This document shows positions 34,461 through 45,343 of a DNA stretch of 64,000 nucleotides, in pieces (positions within the stretch are counted from its first letter, which is position 1; every line of letters starts with the position of its first letter). The position numbers and the translations under genes are program-made. The notes below the pieces were generated by a model. That model had not been told where the DNA came from and searched no databases. It saw only the letters and a list, made by a program, of their open reading frames with translations. Origin of the DNA: Corythucha ciliata (lineage: Eukaryota; Arthropoda; Insecta; Hemiptera; Tingidae); contig CM075943.1 of NCBI GenBank assembly GCA_038030265.1, positions 36,394,001-36,458,000 on the forward strand, written 5' to 3'.

Positions 34461-35279
34461 TGCTATTATTTTCAACTGTCTGCTCCGGACGATAAACGAA
34501 TGGACCCAACGTGCTTCCGCACTGTTGAATCGAAATTGAATGGTTTGATATTTGAGCAACTCAAGTTGAACCGTTGATTGTATGATTGAATTAATGTGGA
34601 CGCGTTGAACGAAAGTGCGGACGTCTTGTAGAGTGGGCAGGAAAGTTGAATCGACCGAGTTTAACTCCGTTTCAACATAGTGTTGTAGTGGATGGAGCTA
34701 AGGCCTAAATTCACACTCACAGTTAAGCCTATTCAGCTGCTCAAGTTTGAAATCAAACACCACGGTTTTTACTGGTGTTGGTTTGGAAAAGAAAACTAAT
34801 TTTGAAGAAGAAAACTTGGAAAAAAAATTAATTTTGATAAACGCATTCAAATTAATGTATTGTAATAAACTGAACATTTGCTCTAATAGCATAATAAAAT
34901 GAAAAAGTGAGACTACATTATTGGTCAATCCAAAACAAATTCTATTTTCCTCTTCTTTGACTTGGCAAAGCGCGTTATAACTGTTTCTGGCTCGACGTTG
35001 ATGTTAAACGGAGCTTTAAACCCATGTGGTCGACCCGAGCCTAATTAAAGTTTACTAGTCCAAGCTTAAATGATAGCTCAGAACAGATTAGGCCTGATTA
35101 GGTCCAGCGACTGGTTGGAACCGTTGAGTACAGATAAATGATAGAGGGAGCATAAACGAAAAAATTGGCCCATTTCCCTCTATCTAGGGGTCCAAATAAT
35201 GGGGTGAGAAAACTTGGAAACAATCATACAAGACAAAGCATTGAAGTTTGGAAACGAATTTTAATTTAAAAAAGTATCA
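34461..35279. other. Non-coding stretch, no gene recognised
   Basis: AT-rich, short chance open frames only, no repeat seen. Confidence 0.5.
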
Positions 35280-35280
35280 C

Positions 35281-36070
35281 AACCCATATGTGCGACCATC
35301 AGGGCGAGACCAATAGTGCATTTTTTGAATGAAATGCACTAAAACTACTGCGGCTTTTACTGCACGGTAAAACGGAATTGACAGCTGAAAGTTTCATCTG
35401 CCGAAGATTAGCTTCAAATTATAGATTGACAAGTTTCTTATGGACCGAACGAAGTGGTAAATTAAGTCAACATTCTAAACACATGTTCCTAGAGCCATCT
35501 GGAAATTTGGGCCTTCAGGGTCCATTAGAAACTTGTCAAGATATAGTTGAAAAAAATGTATATACGTATATCATGGGAAACCCGCTGGGAATAATGCTGA
35601 AAACAAGTGAAAAAAAAGTGACCTTTCACTACACATATCTTAGGTGTTTTACTTTCGTCCAAAACCGAATAGTTTTCCTGTCCAATCGGAACACGTATAG
35701 TACAGACAGGTAGCCAACGTAGATTTCCAGTGACGTGAAGTACCCTCATAGAACCACTATCATTAACATAATTATACTATATGTTTATAATGCTCTTTGG
35801 ATGCACAGTTTCATCATTGCAAGCTTTAAACAAATCGTAGGCATCGTTTCACTCAGGTCATGCGAAAGTATAATAACCAAAAATCGAAACTAAAATTCTT
35901 TGGCCCACGGGGCGCCCCCCCCCCCCTTGGATCCGCGCCTGTACCAGGGAACAACTGTGATATTGCTAGTCATGATAGGTTTGTAGGCATTTCTTTCATT
36001 TTTTGCATTTCATTCAAAAAATGCACTATTGGTCTCGCCCTGATGGTCGCACATATGGGTTGTGATACAT
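35281..36070. repeat. Inverted pair of E-type ends
   Basis: 35281-35345 (AACCCATATGTGCGACCATC through the AGTGCATTTTTTGAATGAAATGCACT palindrome) is the reverse complement of 36004-36066, about 660 bp away. The same module opens E copies 1 and 2 (tgcactattggtc). The two ends therefore face away from each other, each starting an E-like sequence. The DNA between shows no gene. Confidence 0.75.
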
Positions 36071-36760
36071 TTTTTTCACGTTTCAGAACCCCTAGAACGA
36101 GAATCCGAGGTCGGTTCGATTTGCTATATATATATATATGGCCCCTCACTTGTTAGCACGATCACGGTCGCAATTTTTGACTTAGGGCAACCAAATTTGG
36201 TCTAAAAATCAATAACGTGAATATCTCGGACGAGTTCGTGATCCAGATGAATCGGTCCACGGGAACGGTGTGAAAGAGGGGTTTAAATTAGTTGAAAATT
36301 CGCTACCGCACGGCTGTTGCTGCAATTGCCCCCAAAATTGACACGAGTAATGAGAAATGAACGCGCTTTCGTATGAGACCCTTGTGAACCAAATCCGTTG
36401 ATATGGCAGGGGAGTTCTCGGCGGAGGGGATCTATTAAATTAACGCTATGCCTTACTGGACCACCCAATTACCAAAAAATTTCATTGACACTGAATTTTG
36501 AGCCGTCTCTTTTATTTGATTTGCCTACAGCCTAATAAATCTTGAGTAAAAAATCCTGAGGTGGGCCAAAATGGGAGGAACAAAAAAAAATTTTAAAAAA
36601 AATTGTTTCGGATTCGAACCCAGGCACTCCGCATTGCGCAATGGTGAAATTGTGACATGCCATTTAACCTAATTTAACTGATCTGAAAATTAACGTAACC
36701 TGAAAAAAGTTTTGTTCCGACAGCAGCCTGTCGGGAAATGTGCATTTCATTCATGCGACA
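36004..36760 (+). mobile_element. Diverged E-family element
   Basis: Left end as above, then the E landmarks 'tttttttcacgtttcagaaccc(t)ctagaac' and 'cttgttagcacgat' in the same order as in E copies 1 and 2, more diverged. It probably ends near 36705-36760, where CCGACAGCAGCCTGTCGG forms a 7-bp-stem hairpin next to GTGCATTTCATTC. No coding sequence. Confidence 0.6.
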
Positions 36761-36930
36761 ATCGAGTCAAACCTCATAAGATAGAACGATATCAATCAAT
36801 TATGAATGAAATTTAGGCCGGGATAAAGATTTTAATTGCAAATAACTCCTCTAACAAGAGTCCACCTTCCCATATCGTATAGGCAACCAAACCGACTCTG
36901 TTTCATTTTCATCATTTTGTTCCCCCTCAG

Positions 36931-37690
36931 TTGGTGCCAAAAAAGGGGCCTGCGGTAAAAATGTGGTTTATAAGAAGACGTGCTCGTGTAATAAGGTATA
37001 TGTATATTGGAAAGACTATCCAGCTTTTGAAAACTCGTATTATGCAACATAAAAATAATGTTAAAAATAAGCAGGGTGTATCGGGGATTGCACAGCACGC
37101 TATTGATACTGGGCACTCTGCGAATTTTTGAGATGTGCGGATTGTGGCTGGTGAGAGAAGTAACAAGAAGCTTGAGTGCTTGAGTGGTTAGAATTGGCAT
37201 GCATTAATGTTTTTGACGATACTTACAGCAGGATTCTGTAAAAGTGTGCAGTCAGTACAAAAATCTAGTGGACTGGTATAAACGGAATGTGATAAAGTAG
37301 TGATTTTATTTTATGGCTGTGAGTTAGTATATAGGTATTTGTTGTTATTTGTGTTGGATTGGTTATTGTTAAGTTCGTTCTAGTCATTTTTTTAACGTTT
37401 AATCGATGGAGTGAGGGGGATGTTTGTTTATTTGTATTATACATATAGGGAGCCGGTATGAAGGGTAGATGGTTGGTTTTACGCTTTGTTCTTTTGATAG
37501 GAGTTCTGAGGGGCGAGTTTTGTCGTAGTGGCGATAAGGTGCGTATCGTGTCCGACTGTTTTGTTCTATTTCTGTTTTTTCTTTATTTGTAGTCGGTAAT
37601 GTATTTTTATTGTGTGATTTTCTTAAAATATAGATTGCTGATGAGGGGCACCGGGATTGGGCCAGAAATGCATACTGTCAAAAACAACGC
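36931..37690 (+). mobile_element. Penelope-like element, 3' remnant with GIY-YIG endonuclease
   Basis: The frame 36982-37012 reads KTCSCNKVYVY. A one-base shift continues as YIGKTIQLLKTRIMQHKNNV and then QGVSGIAQHAIDTGHSANF, matching the GIY-YIG endonuclease that follows the RT in Penelope-like elements (cysteine pair, Y-Y-I-G, R, H). Weaker similarity follows (KLECL, ELACINVF with a stop in between), then non-coding sequence to a terminal 'gatgaggggcaccgggattgggccagaaatgcatac', of the kind found in the terminal repeats of these elements. The RT domain is not present upstream, so this is a truncated, frameshifted copy. Confidence 0.75.
37638..37676 (+). ncRNA. Possible minimal hammerhead ribozyme core of the Penelope remnant
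   Basis: CTGATGAG (37638-37645) followed 19 bases later by GAAA (37665-37668), then TGCATAC. These are the two conserved core blocks of a hammerhead. The segment between can form only a short weak stem II (GGC/GCC). The palindromic TGCA after GAAA would make a very short stem III of the kind that works as a dimer. Such ribozymes are known in Penelope-like elements. The weak stem II means this copy may be inactive. Confidence 0.4.
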
Positions 37691-38406
37691 GGCTGTATTT
37701 GTTCAAATTTAAATAACCAACTTTCCATTTAATATTCAGAACAGCCAAATCAACAAAACAAAGATCAACGACTGCAATATTTCGTTTTGGAATAGCAAAA
37801 ATCCGCGAATTTTGAGTTATTGGAGTCTGGAGTAGAGGGAATTTGGGTTTGAAAGTGCCAAACCCGCGGCATCTGTGTTGAATCAGAGTCAGACTGTGGT
37901 GAAAACGGTTATGGTGACATTGTGGCTAAACCCCGCAGCTTTTGTTAAAAGATGAACTTGAAAGATGTTAGGAATTAATAAGTTGAGACCGAAAAGTAGG
38001 GCGAAAAAGAGGACACTTTTGACCTTTCCCCGGACATCTGTAAAAAGAGTCCGGACGTCTCCGGACACTCCAAAAAGTAGGACATGTCCGGAGAAAGTAG
38101 GATGTTGTTAATTCAACCAATTGAGCCCCCACGGAGTGAAATCTACTCAGAAAAAAATCCACAAGCTCTCTCTTTTTGATGCATTCGCATTCCATCACTT
38201 TCGCCAACTCGTAAAATCATCTGAACAATGAACGAATACTGAAGTAATTTTAACGGAGATGACAATCTTGTGTCAACTGCTCTCGATCATTATCTTCTTC
38301 CGAATCTGAAGTCGGTGTCACCCGTGTGACGAGCTGAAGCTCTAGGTGCGGTCTCTCCTGGCCGCCATTTCTTCGAGAGTGAATTAGACACGACAGTAGG
38401 ACGTCT
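37691..38406. other. Non-coding stretch, no gene recognised
   Basis: Short chance frames. A GTCCGGA(C/G)-rich patch (38028-38095, repeated 'ccggacatct/ccggacgtct/ccggacactc') is the only notable structure. Confidence 0.5.
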
Positions 38407-39389
38407 GGGGCCTATTTTTTGAAAGTATTTTTTAACCCTTCTCTTTTCGATTTGCACTTTTCAAGCGAATTCTTGTTTTGTGAAACCGAATGTTGGATGA
38501 GTGAAGAGTGCCAAGCGACAGAGTTGCAAAGTGCAAAGTGAAACTGGTAGAGAATAAACTTCTCGGTTTTTTGAAAAACTTTTCACTTCACCTTTTCAAT
38601 TTTCATCTATCTGGCGGAAAAGTGCAAAGTGAAAAGCTGGAAGGTTTTTTGATGTTTTTATAGTAGATTACATTACAAGATTAGTAAGTGGTGCATTACC
38701 TGCGAGATTTTAGTTTGGCGCACGAGGCTTGCCGAGGCCGCTAATTAAAAACGAGCGGGTAGTACCACTTTAATAGTCGAGTGATGTACGTTATTTTTCG
38801 CGCAACCGCCGTCGAATATTACCCAGTTTTATTCTTTTGACAAAAAACCATGTCTTAAGATATTTCTATAATCACGGATGAGGTGATAACATTTCAACAA
38901 AGGTTGCACAAGGTTATAGAAAACTGACATGTAAAAAACTTTTCATGTCAGTTTTAAACCTTTACTGTACAGTTTTCAAAAACTGAAGCTATAAAGTACC
39001 AGGTTATGAAAATTTCAACTTACTGGAGTTATTATGTTATCGTAATGGGCAACTTACGAAGCAGGTAGCGCGAAAACGCATTTTTCAAAACCGACTTTAC
39101 GAACTCGACTTTTGCAGAGTAACTCTAGACTCTTCCATTTTCGTTGCTCGCATGCCGCCCTGTTGTTGATGTTATTCTACCGACCCGTGGCATAGTCCAG
39201 TGAAAGTCAACAAGTCAAAGTGGTTGGTGAAATGAAAATGAGTCTGAAGAAAAGTGAAACAAACCAGAAAAATATGGCTGTTCGATAGCTGTTTTTTTTT
39301 TTTTTTTTTCGAAGAAGAGAACAAAATAGTGCTCGCCAAACTTGACGAAAAAGTCAACTACGAGGACAAAGTAACAGTAATGGCGAAAG

Positions 39390-40567
39390 GTGTTGGAGAG
39401 GGCCAAAGTCGTGGGGCTGCCAGAAAAACACTGCTCTTGGGAATTCGCCCGTGACGAAATATTCAGCGTATCGGGCCCCTGAGGTCTCCGTCCTCCCTCG
39501 AAACGGTGCCAGTGCCACTTGGCGCTATTTCTCAGAACACGTGAATCGTGGCAAACTCCGGGCCAGCTAGCGTTTTCTGTGTAGAACCGGTAATCCGATC
39601 CATCACGTGACCATGACATTTAGGGAGCGCGCCTCGATGGTGTAATGGATACAATGCTCGCTTTGTAACCCAGCGGGCCTGGGTTCGAATCCAGCCATTG
39701 TACACTATTATATGGCTGCGGAGAGCTGTGACACGGCACACTCGGCTTCGTGTGGGTGATCCGGCGGTGTGCGTTCAACAAACCGCGCACCGACCGAAAC
39801 GCCCGCGTAGTACGGGATACTGGTGTGAAGTGCACAGTTAGACAGATGGGTATGACGTAGGAGCCCAATCGGCCGGACTCGGCTTGGCCGGAGAGGCACC
39901 CCCCCCCCTCCGAAAAAAAATTTATAGGGACAGGTAGGCGTGTCTGTTGACGTTATTGTGATTGTTGGCGTTATTGTCGATATTGATCATAGTGCCATAA
40001 CGCAACCATCCACGCACGGAAACACTCGGAACCTCCTGTTCGAACAAATTGGTAACCATTGGAGCAACGACCTCCTTCACGATAGTACAAACGGTACACT
40101 TCGCGACATTGTGGGCTGCAGCAACTCCGTGCATTTGAGCACCATTGCCCAGTTAGTGTAATGCTAGAAGTAGTCGTTTTCGGGGAGATAAGGACAAACT
40201 TCGCCGAGTGGCCTATTACGTTAAGCTCATAATCCACTTTCCTTTCTGTGAGCCGGACCATCATTTTGGCTAAGTTTATACGCTCCCTAACACGCCTCAT
40301 CCTTTGACGAATTTCCTCTTCTTCCTCCTCCTCCCCGAATATTCCATCGTCAGTAATATTAACAATTAGACGTCCTAACATATTCAGCAGGATTACAAAT
40401 AAAGTGTCGAATTTTCTATAAATGATGGAATGATCTTGGAAGACGCTGGAATTTGTTGATTTTAAGGCTGAGCAAGACTGCGGTGGGACATGAAATGAGA
40501 AAAAATGCTTTGCAGAATTTATGAAAAGCTGAAGAGCAAATAATGAAAATTTGAAATTAGCTGACAT
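39390..40567 (-). pseudogene. PIF/Harbinger (HARBI1-like) transposase, frameshifted and split by a SINE
   Basis: On the minus strand the open frame from 40567 carries an acidic run then RQRMRRVRERIN and later ISPKTTTSS. A shift near 40160 moves reading to HGVAAAHNVAKCTVCTIVKE, a helix-turn-helix of the Harbinger type, and on to NRHAYLSL at about 39925. The SINE intervenes. Beyond it, from about 39610, the frame reads GSDYRFYTENASWPGVCHDS then RVLRNSAKW and FEGGRRP, the conserved block around the second catalytic Asp of Harbinger DDE transposases. The downstream third catalytic residue was not found. The product in life would cut the element at its inverted ends. This copy is dead. Confidence 0.72.
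39627..39920 (+). mobile_element. tRNA-derived SINE inserted in the Harbinger transposase
   Basis: Head carries both internal Pol III promoter boxes: box A TGGTGTAATGG (39638-39648) and box B GGTTCGAATCC (39682-39692), 33 bp apart as in a tRNA. The anticodon-arm region is imperfect, so it is a tRNA relative, not a tRNA gene. A 200-bp unrelated body follows, ending in poly-C then an A tail (39913-39920). Flanked by ATTTAGGGA (39618-39626) and ATTTATAGGGA (39920-39930), a near-exact duplication. Confidence 0.85.
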
Positions 40568-40628
40568 TCAAAAAACAAAATGTGTTACTTTTCGCAGAGT
40601 TTTTCTCTTTTTGCACTTTTCAGTCCAA

Positions 40629-42104
40629 AGGGGCCCACACACGGTCAAACATGCTTGACAAGCATGGTTTTATTAGTTTCGCTTGTCAAGCATGTTTGAC
40701 GTTTGATGTCGCACCCACACGGTCAAACTTGTCGTCAAGCTTCAACTTCAAACGTGCGCCCAAGCTTCAGCAGTGCTCGTTTTGCGTTCATAATATGTTG
40801 AAATGTGGATATTAACCATTTAAGTTATTTTTATTGCCTTATCAGGACCGAAGCCGCAAAATAAAGCCCACAGGAAGAAGAAAAGGTCTACGTGGACCAA
40901 TAAACAATGGCTCATGAAAAGAGGTACTTTGGCCACGCAAATCTCTTGGAAGAGCTGAGATGTGCTCAGAGATTTCTTATAAATATATTATTTTTTCTTA
41001 TCGTCTATCTTATAGACGTAAAGTGTGCAAGTATGCTCCATGTTTCCAGGTAAGTATGTCCTTTCCTCATGAAACACCCAATATTTAGTCAAAGGACTAT
41101 TATGAAAAACCAATTTTTTCATTCTCATAAAAATCACCCAAATACCCTTTTGGCTTATTATTTCTCAATAATAAGTCTTTGTAATCGTATCGCAAAAAAA
41201 ATTTTTTGACCCCCCCTCAAAATTTGTAGTTTTACGTTTCAAAGTGCGTAGAATCCAAATCTGCAATAATAAAAAAAAAAATGTCCGTCCGCCGTCCGGG
41301 CCATATCTTGCCCTAGGATTGCTCGAAAAAACTCGTTCTTTCGCACATAGACTCCATTTGGGGTCTAGTTGGTCCTAACATCTGATCAGTTTGATCAAAT
41401 AACTTCCTGGAGTTTTATGGGCCAAAAGCGGGTCCAAAATGGGGATTTTCAAAGGATTTGGGATCATAGGGGTGTGGGGTATCGATTTTCATGTAATTTC
41501 AAGCCGGATTTGACTACATCGATGAATAATAAACCCATAAACAGTCGAAATAATAAGGCATTGTGCGATAATTCGCAGCGTTTTTCTTTGTGGTTTGAAG
41601 GTTTGATGGTTGGAAACACACACACACACGATCAAACATGTTGTCAAACCAAATGTTTGAGAGCAAATTTTCTGGCAGTGACTGAAAACCGTCATACGTG
41701 ATGTCAATCCTTCAAACATGACCCCACACACGATCAAATCTGCTTGTCAAGCGAGGTTGGCAAACATGCTTGACAAGCATTTTTCTATTAGTCGTGCTTG
41801 TCAAGCATATTTGACGTTTGACGCCGCACCCACACGGTCAAACTTGCCTTCAAGCTACAACTTCAAACGCGCGCCCAAGTTTCAGCAATATCCCAATTCC
41901 CTTTTTTCTCGATGGTTTGATGGTTTGAAACACACACACACACGATCGAATCTGTTTGTCAAACCTCATGATTGCGAGCAAATTTTCTGGCAGTGACTGA
42001 AAACCGTCAAACCTTCAAACATGACCCCATACACGATCAAACATGCTTGACAAGCATGGTTTGCCAACCTCGCTTGTCAAGCATGTTTCATCGTGTGTGG
42101 CCCG
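40629..42104 (+). mobile_element. Short PIF/Harbinger element, copy 1 (compound)
   Basis: Opens AGGGGCCCACACACGGTCAA and continues with inverted words for GTCAAACATGCTTGACAAGC. Up to about 41700 it is about 95% the same as 60910-62000. From about 41740 to 42104 a second, shorter copy of the same ends follows, so this is an element nested in or fused to a deletion derivative. It keeps a transposase N-terminal remnant at 40890-40960: frame pieces STWTKQWLMKRG and FGHANLLEELR, separated by a frameshift, resemble the W-x-x-x-W-L-x-R start of Harbinger transposases. No intact coding sequence. Target duplication unclear at this copy. Confidence 0.75.
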
Positions 42105-42132
42105 GTGAAAACACTTCACTTTTCAGAACTAA

Positions 42133-42270
42133 GGCCCGTATTCAGAAACCAACCTTAACCTTTACATCTCCTTTGAGCGCTTCAAAACAGATGACACATT
42201 TTAATAAACCACCACATTTTTCAACTCCTTTAGTTAAGGCTTTGTAAAGGTGGGTTTCTGAATACGGCCC
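42133..42270. mobile_element. Harbinger-type MITE, 138 bp
   Basis: Inverted ends GGCCCGTATTCAGAAACC / GGTTTCTGAATACGGCCC with TAA on both sides (42130-42132 and 42271-42273). Same end style (G-CCGTATTCA) and 3-bp TWA target as the MITE at 48045-48181. No coding. Confidence 0.9.
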
Positions 42271-42902
42271 TAAGCATCAAAAAACAGAAGATAAACGGCA
42301 ACGTGCAGAGTGAAAAGTGAGGAGATGATCATTTTTGAAAAAACAAAAACTCCGCAAGAATCAACCGGCGTTCAAAAAACGCAATTACTCTTCACTTTTC
42401 ATTTTTACAGATTTGAAGAGTGCAAAGTGTAGAGTTGAGAAGTAATTTTAAAAAATAGGCCTCACTCTACACTTTGCACTCTTCAAATTTGTCACATGGA
42501 AAGAGTAAGAAAAAGTGCAAAGTGGAAGGAGATGAAAAGAACTTTCAAAAAATAGGCCCCTGGCCCTATATTCTGTAACTCTTAACGCGTGCGTTAGCGA
42601 AATTCCTCATTACTTTCAAATATTCACCTTGTTTATCACCCTAGCGTTACAAAAATGACTTGGTGACTTGCAAAAGTTCGGTGAGCCCAATGAGCAGTAA
42701 GCGCTGAGCGTAGAAGTCAAAACAACGACCGGCTGGAGGAGTGGGCGTAGTCGCCGGTTTATCAACCGTAGATAAAAATTATCTTTCCACTTTTCCTTAT
42801 TCTTAATTTCTTAGAAGGAAAAAGCTCAAAATAGCAAATTATCAGCACCAAATTGCATCATTTGTGCCTTGGATGTACTGTACCAGCATACGTTACGAAA
42901 AA

Positions 42903-45252
42903 ATGCTGAAACGAATGGTGTCCGTGGGTCTGGTAGATCAATTTTGGAAGTTTTCTACATCTTCGAGCAAGTAAGTACTAAAATATTGGGAAATTCCAAG
43001 AAAAGTGTTCAGGGGGATTAGTGGTTTAATCTGGACATCAACATGTTCAAAAAAGGGGAAAGGGCTCTTTTTTTCCTGATTTTCAGGCCCTGTAACTGAG
43101 CAGACTACAATTTTAGACGGAAAACTTAATTTTAGCATTAGTACAAATTGCCAGAAACCATTTACGGAGAACGTGGAATAAATTGGCCTAAAACGGTGTT
43201 AATAGTTGCAACAGGGGGGAGGGGTTACTTCATTCAAAATCTCACTAACAATTGGGCGTCCTACATGAAAATAATCAAGTAGGTAGAGCTACTTAGAAAT
43301 ATGTACTTGTATGTATAGAGATGGTCTATCGTATCTTTACTTTCTGAGAGACCGATCGTAGACCGTAATAGAAAACCCTAAGACTTTTGAATGAAGGCCT
43401 TAAAAATGAGCCTAGTCCCTCCCAGCAAATTTGTGCTTTGGAAGACTCAGATCTGGGTCAAAAGAGTGTAGAAATATAAATTTTGTGCTTTGAAAGTCGC
43501 ACGTTTATTGGTTAATACCGAGGGAGTGGGATGATGTGTGTGGAAGCCTCTAATAAGTGTTCTCGAAAATACTGAAATGTCTATTCTCTGTCCCTTTCAG
43601 GTCACCACTAACGACACACTATGACGTCGTGGTTGTCGGTGGCGGCATCGTTGGAGTCGCCGCTGCTCGAGAGCTCCTTCTTCGAGCCCCTGAGTTGAAA
43701 TGTGCCGTGGTTGAAAAAGAGACTCGACTCGCCTGCCATCAGTCGGGTCGTAACAGCGGCGTCATACACGCGGGTATCTACTACAAACCGGGCTCGGACC
43801 GAGCACTTCTGTGTGCCGAAGGAATAAGAGCTTCTTACGAGTACTTTGACAAAAAGGGAGTGCCCTATCGTAAAGTGGGAAAACTCATCGTGGCAACAGA
43901 GCCGAGTCAAGTACCTGGGTTGGAAGAGTTGTACAGGCGAGGGCAGATGAACGGAGTTAATGACTTGAGGATGATTAGTGGCGATCAAATCAAAGAGATC
44001 GAACCCCATTGTAAGGTGCAGTATTTTAAGATTCAACACATTCTCTCAACTAAGAACCGTTAACGCCCACAGGGAGTGAAAGCTTTGCATTCCCCTAACA
44101 CTGGAATAGTAGACTGGGGTCTTGTCACTCAACAGTACGGGCTGGACTTCGCCGAAATGGGAGGTCACGTGCACCTTGGCTTCGAAGTGAATAATTTCAC
44201 ATTCGCAAGTGAATCAACAAGTAACAATAACAGTTTACAAAAGTATCCCGTGGCTATACGGTCCTCGTCAAACGAAGTATAAACCTTTGAAAGGTATTCC
44301 AACGTGAGGTGGCTAAAAAACTTTAATGTGTTCCCAGGAGCTTAGAGCTGGTTTTGTTCTCTGCTGTGCTGGACTCTACGCGGACAAAATTGCTGAAATG
44401 ACCAATGGACCTAAGACACCGGCCATCGTTCCTTTTAGAGGGGAATATTTGAAGTTGAGTCGAGAAAAGGAGCATTTAGTAAGAGGAAATATTTATCCAG
44501 TAAGTCAACGAACATTTCTAACCTTTAAATTTATCAAAATACTTTCTTTTTTTTTCAGTTTTAGCAAACTCAAAAACGAATGATAGTACATGAGTAATTA
44601 ACTCGTCTATTCCAGGTGCCTGATCCAAAATTCCCATTTCTGGGAGTTCACTTCACTCCAAAAATGGATGGTTCGGTTCTCCTGGGTCCTAATGCTGTTT
44701 TAGCTTTTGGACGCGAAGGCTATAAGTAAGGTGGTGACCCTAAGAGTTCCAAGGGGAGGGGTGGCTTGAATGCGACGAATTCCTATTCGCTTTTGGTTTA
44801 AGGTATTCCGACATATCGCTGGGTGAACTGAAAGAAACCCTTGCCTACCCGGGTTTTCAAAAATTAGCCATACACAATTTTCGATTCGGCTTGGTAGAAA
44901 TGGTCAAGTCCGTCGTCCCGAGCTTACAAGTTCAAGCTTTAAGAAAGTTCATTCCTGAAATTACGGCCAAAGATATCGTTCGGTAAGAAGATCCCGCCTT
45001 CTTCTCATCCTCACTTCGACAAAATTAGTGTGAACCAAATGTCTATGATATAGAGGACCGTCTGGCGTTCGAGCCCAAGCAATGAACGAGCAGGGCGAAT
45101 TTGTCGACGATTTTATTTTTGAAGGGGGTGACTCGTCGAGTCCGAGAGTTCTACACTGCCGTAACGCTCCCTCACCTGGGGCCACGTCTTCATTGGCCAT
45201 TGGACGTGAACTAATCGATCGTCTGTTGGAAATTATGAAGAAAACGTCGTAG
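42903..45252 (+). CDS. L2HGDH: L-2-hydroxyglutarate dehydrogenase, mitochondrial; seven exons, complete
   Basis: Oxidises L-2-hydroxyglutarate to 2-oxoglutarate with FAD in mitochondria. Exons: 42903-42970, 43601-44015, 44073-44276, 44338-44499, 44616-44725, 44803-44982, 45054-45252. All introns are GT-AG and phases match (2, 0, 0, 0, 2, 2). Coding length is 1338 bp, 445 aa, close to the family's 450-465. Exon 1 ([20 protein letters not shown]) is basic, Ser-rich and nearly acid-free, a plausible mitochondrial presequence, joined by a strong GTAAGTA donor. An in-frame ATG at 42873 would add 10 residues; 42903 is preferred for its A at -3. Seen in exon 2: FAD-binding VVVGGGIVG, then [20 protein letters not shown]. 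Later: [37 protein letters not shown] near the end. Intron 1 is 630 bp, the rest 57-116 bp. No stop or frameshift. The gene starts 340 bp after a transposon end. Confidence 0.95.
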
Positions 45253-45337
45253 TACTTTTTTTAAAATCTGAATCCAGAAATCGCATCGAAGAAGTTTCAA
45301 ACATGGTGAGGAAACCGTTAATTTCATCCCCCAAAAA

Positions 45338-45343
45338 ATTAAA
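45338..45343 (+). promoter_or_regulatory. Possible L2HGDH polyadenylation signal
   Basis: ATTAAA, the commonest AATAAA variant, 86 bp after the L2HGDH stop codon. No canonical AATAAA lies nearer. Position is plausible; use is not demonstrated. Confidence 0.4.

Larger units (their letters stand above)
38407..42560 (-). mobile_element. Probable decayed PIF/Harbinger element, about 4.15 kb, with nested insertions
   Basis: GGGGCCTATTTTTTGAAAGT at 38407 and its exact reverse complement ending at 42560 form inverted ends. Both subterminal regions are packed with the words GTGCAAAGTG, TTTTCACTT and TTGCACTTTTC (38440-38640 and 42290-42540), which look like transposase-binding repeats. Between them lies a HARBI1-like transposase on the minus strand (about 40567 to 39390). 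Later insertions: a SINE (39627-39920), a shorter Harbinger element (40629-42104) and a MITE (42133-42270). I do not see a clean 3-bp duplication at the outer ends (TCT versus TGG), so the boundary assignment is inference. Confidence 0.55.

Noticed and set aside
36600..36640. Box B-like GGATTCGAACC on the minus strand (possible tRNA)
   Set aside because: No box A at the right distance and no cloverleaf. At most a tRNA-derived scrap.
43557..43600. GTG at 43557 as the start of L2HGDH
   Set aside because: This lies in the polypyrimidine tract and acceptor of intron 1. The real start is in the upstream exon at 42903.
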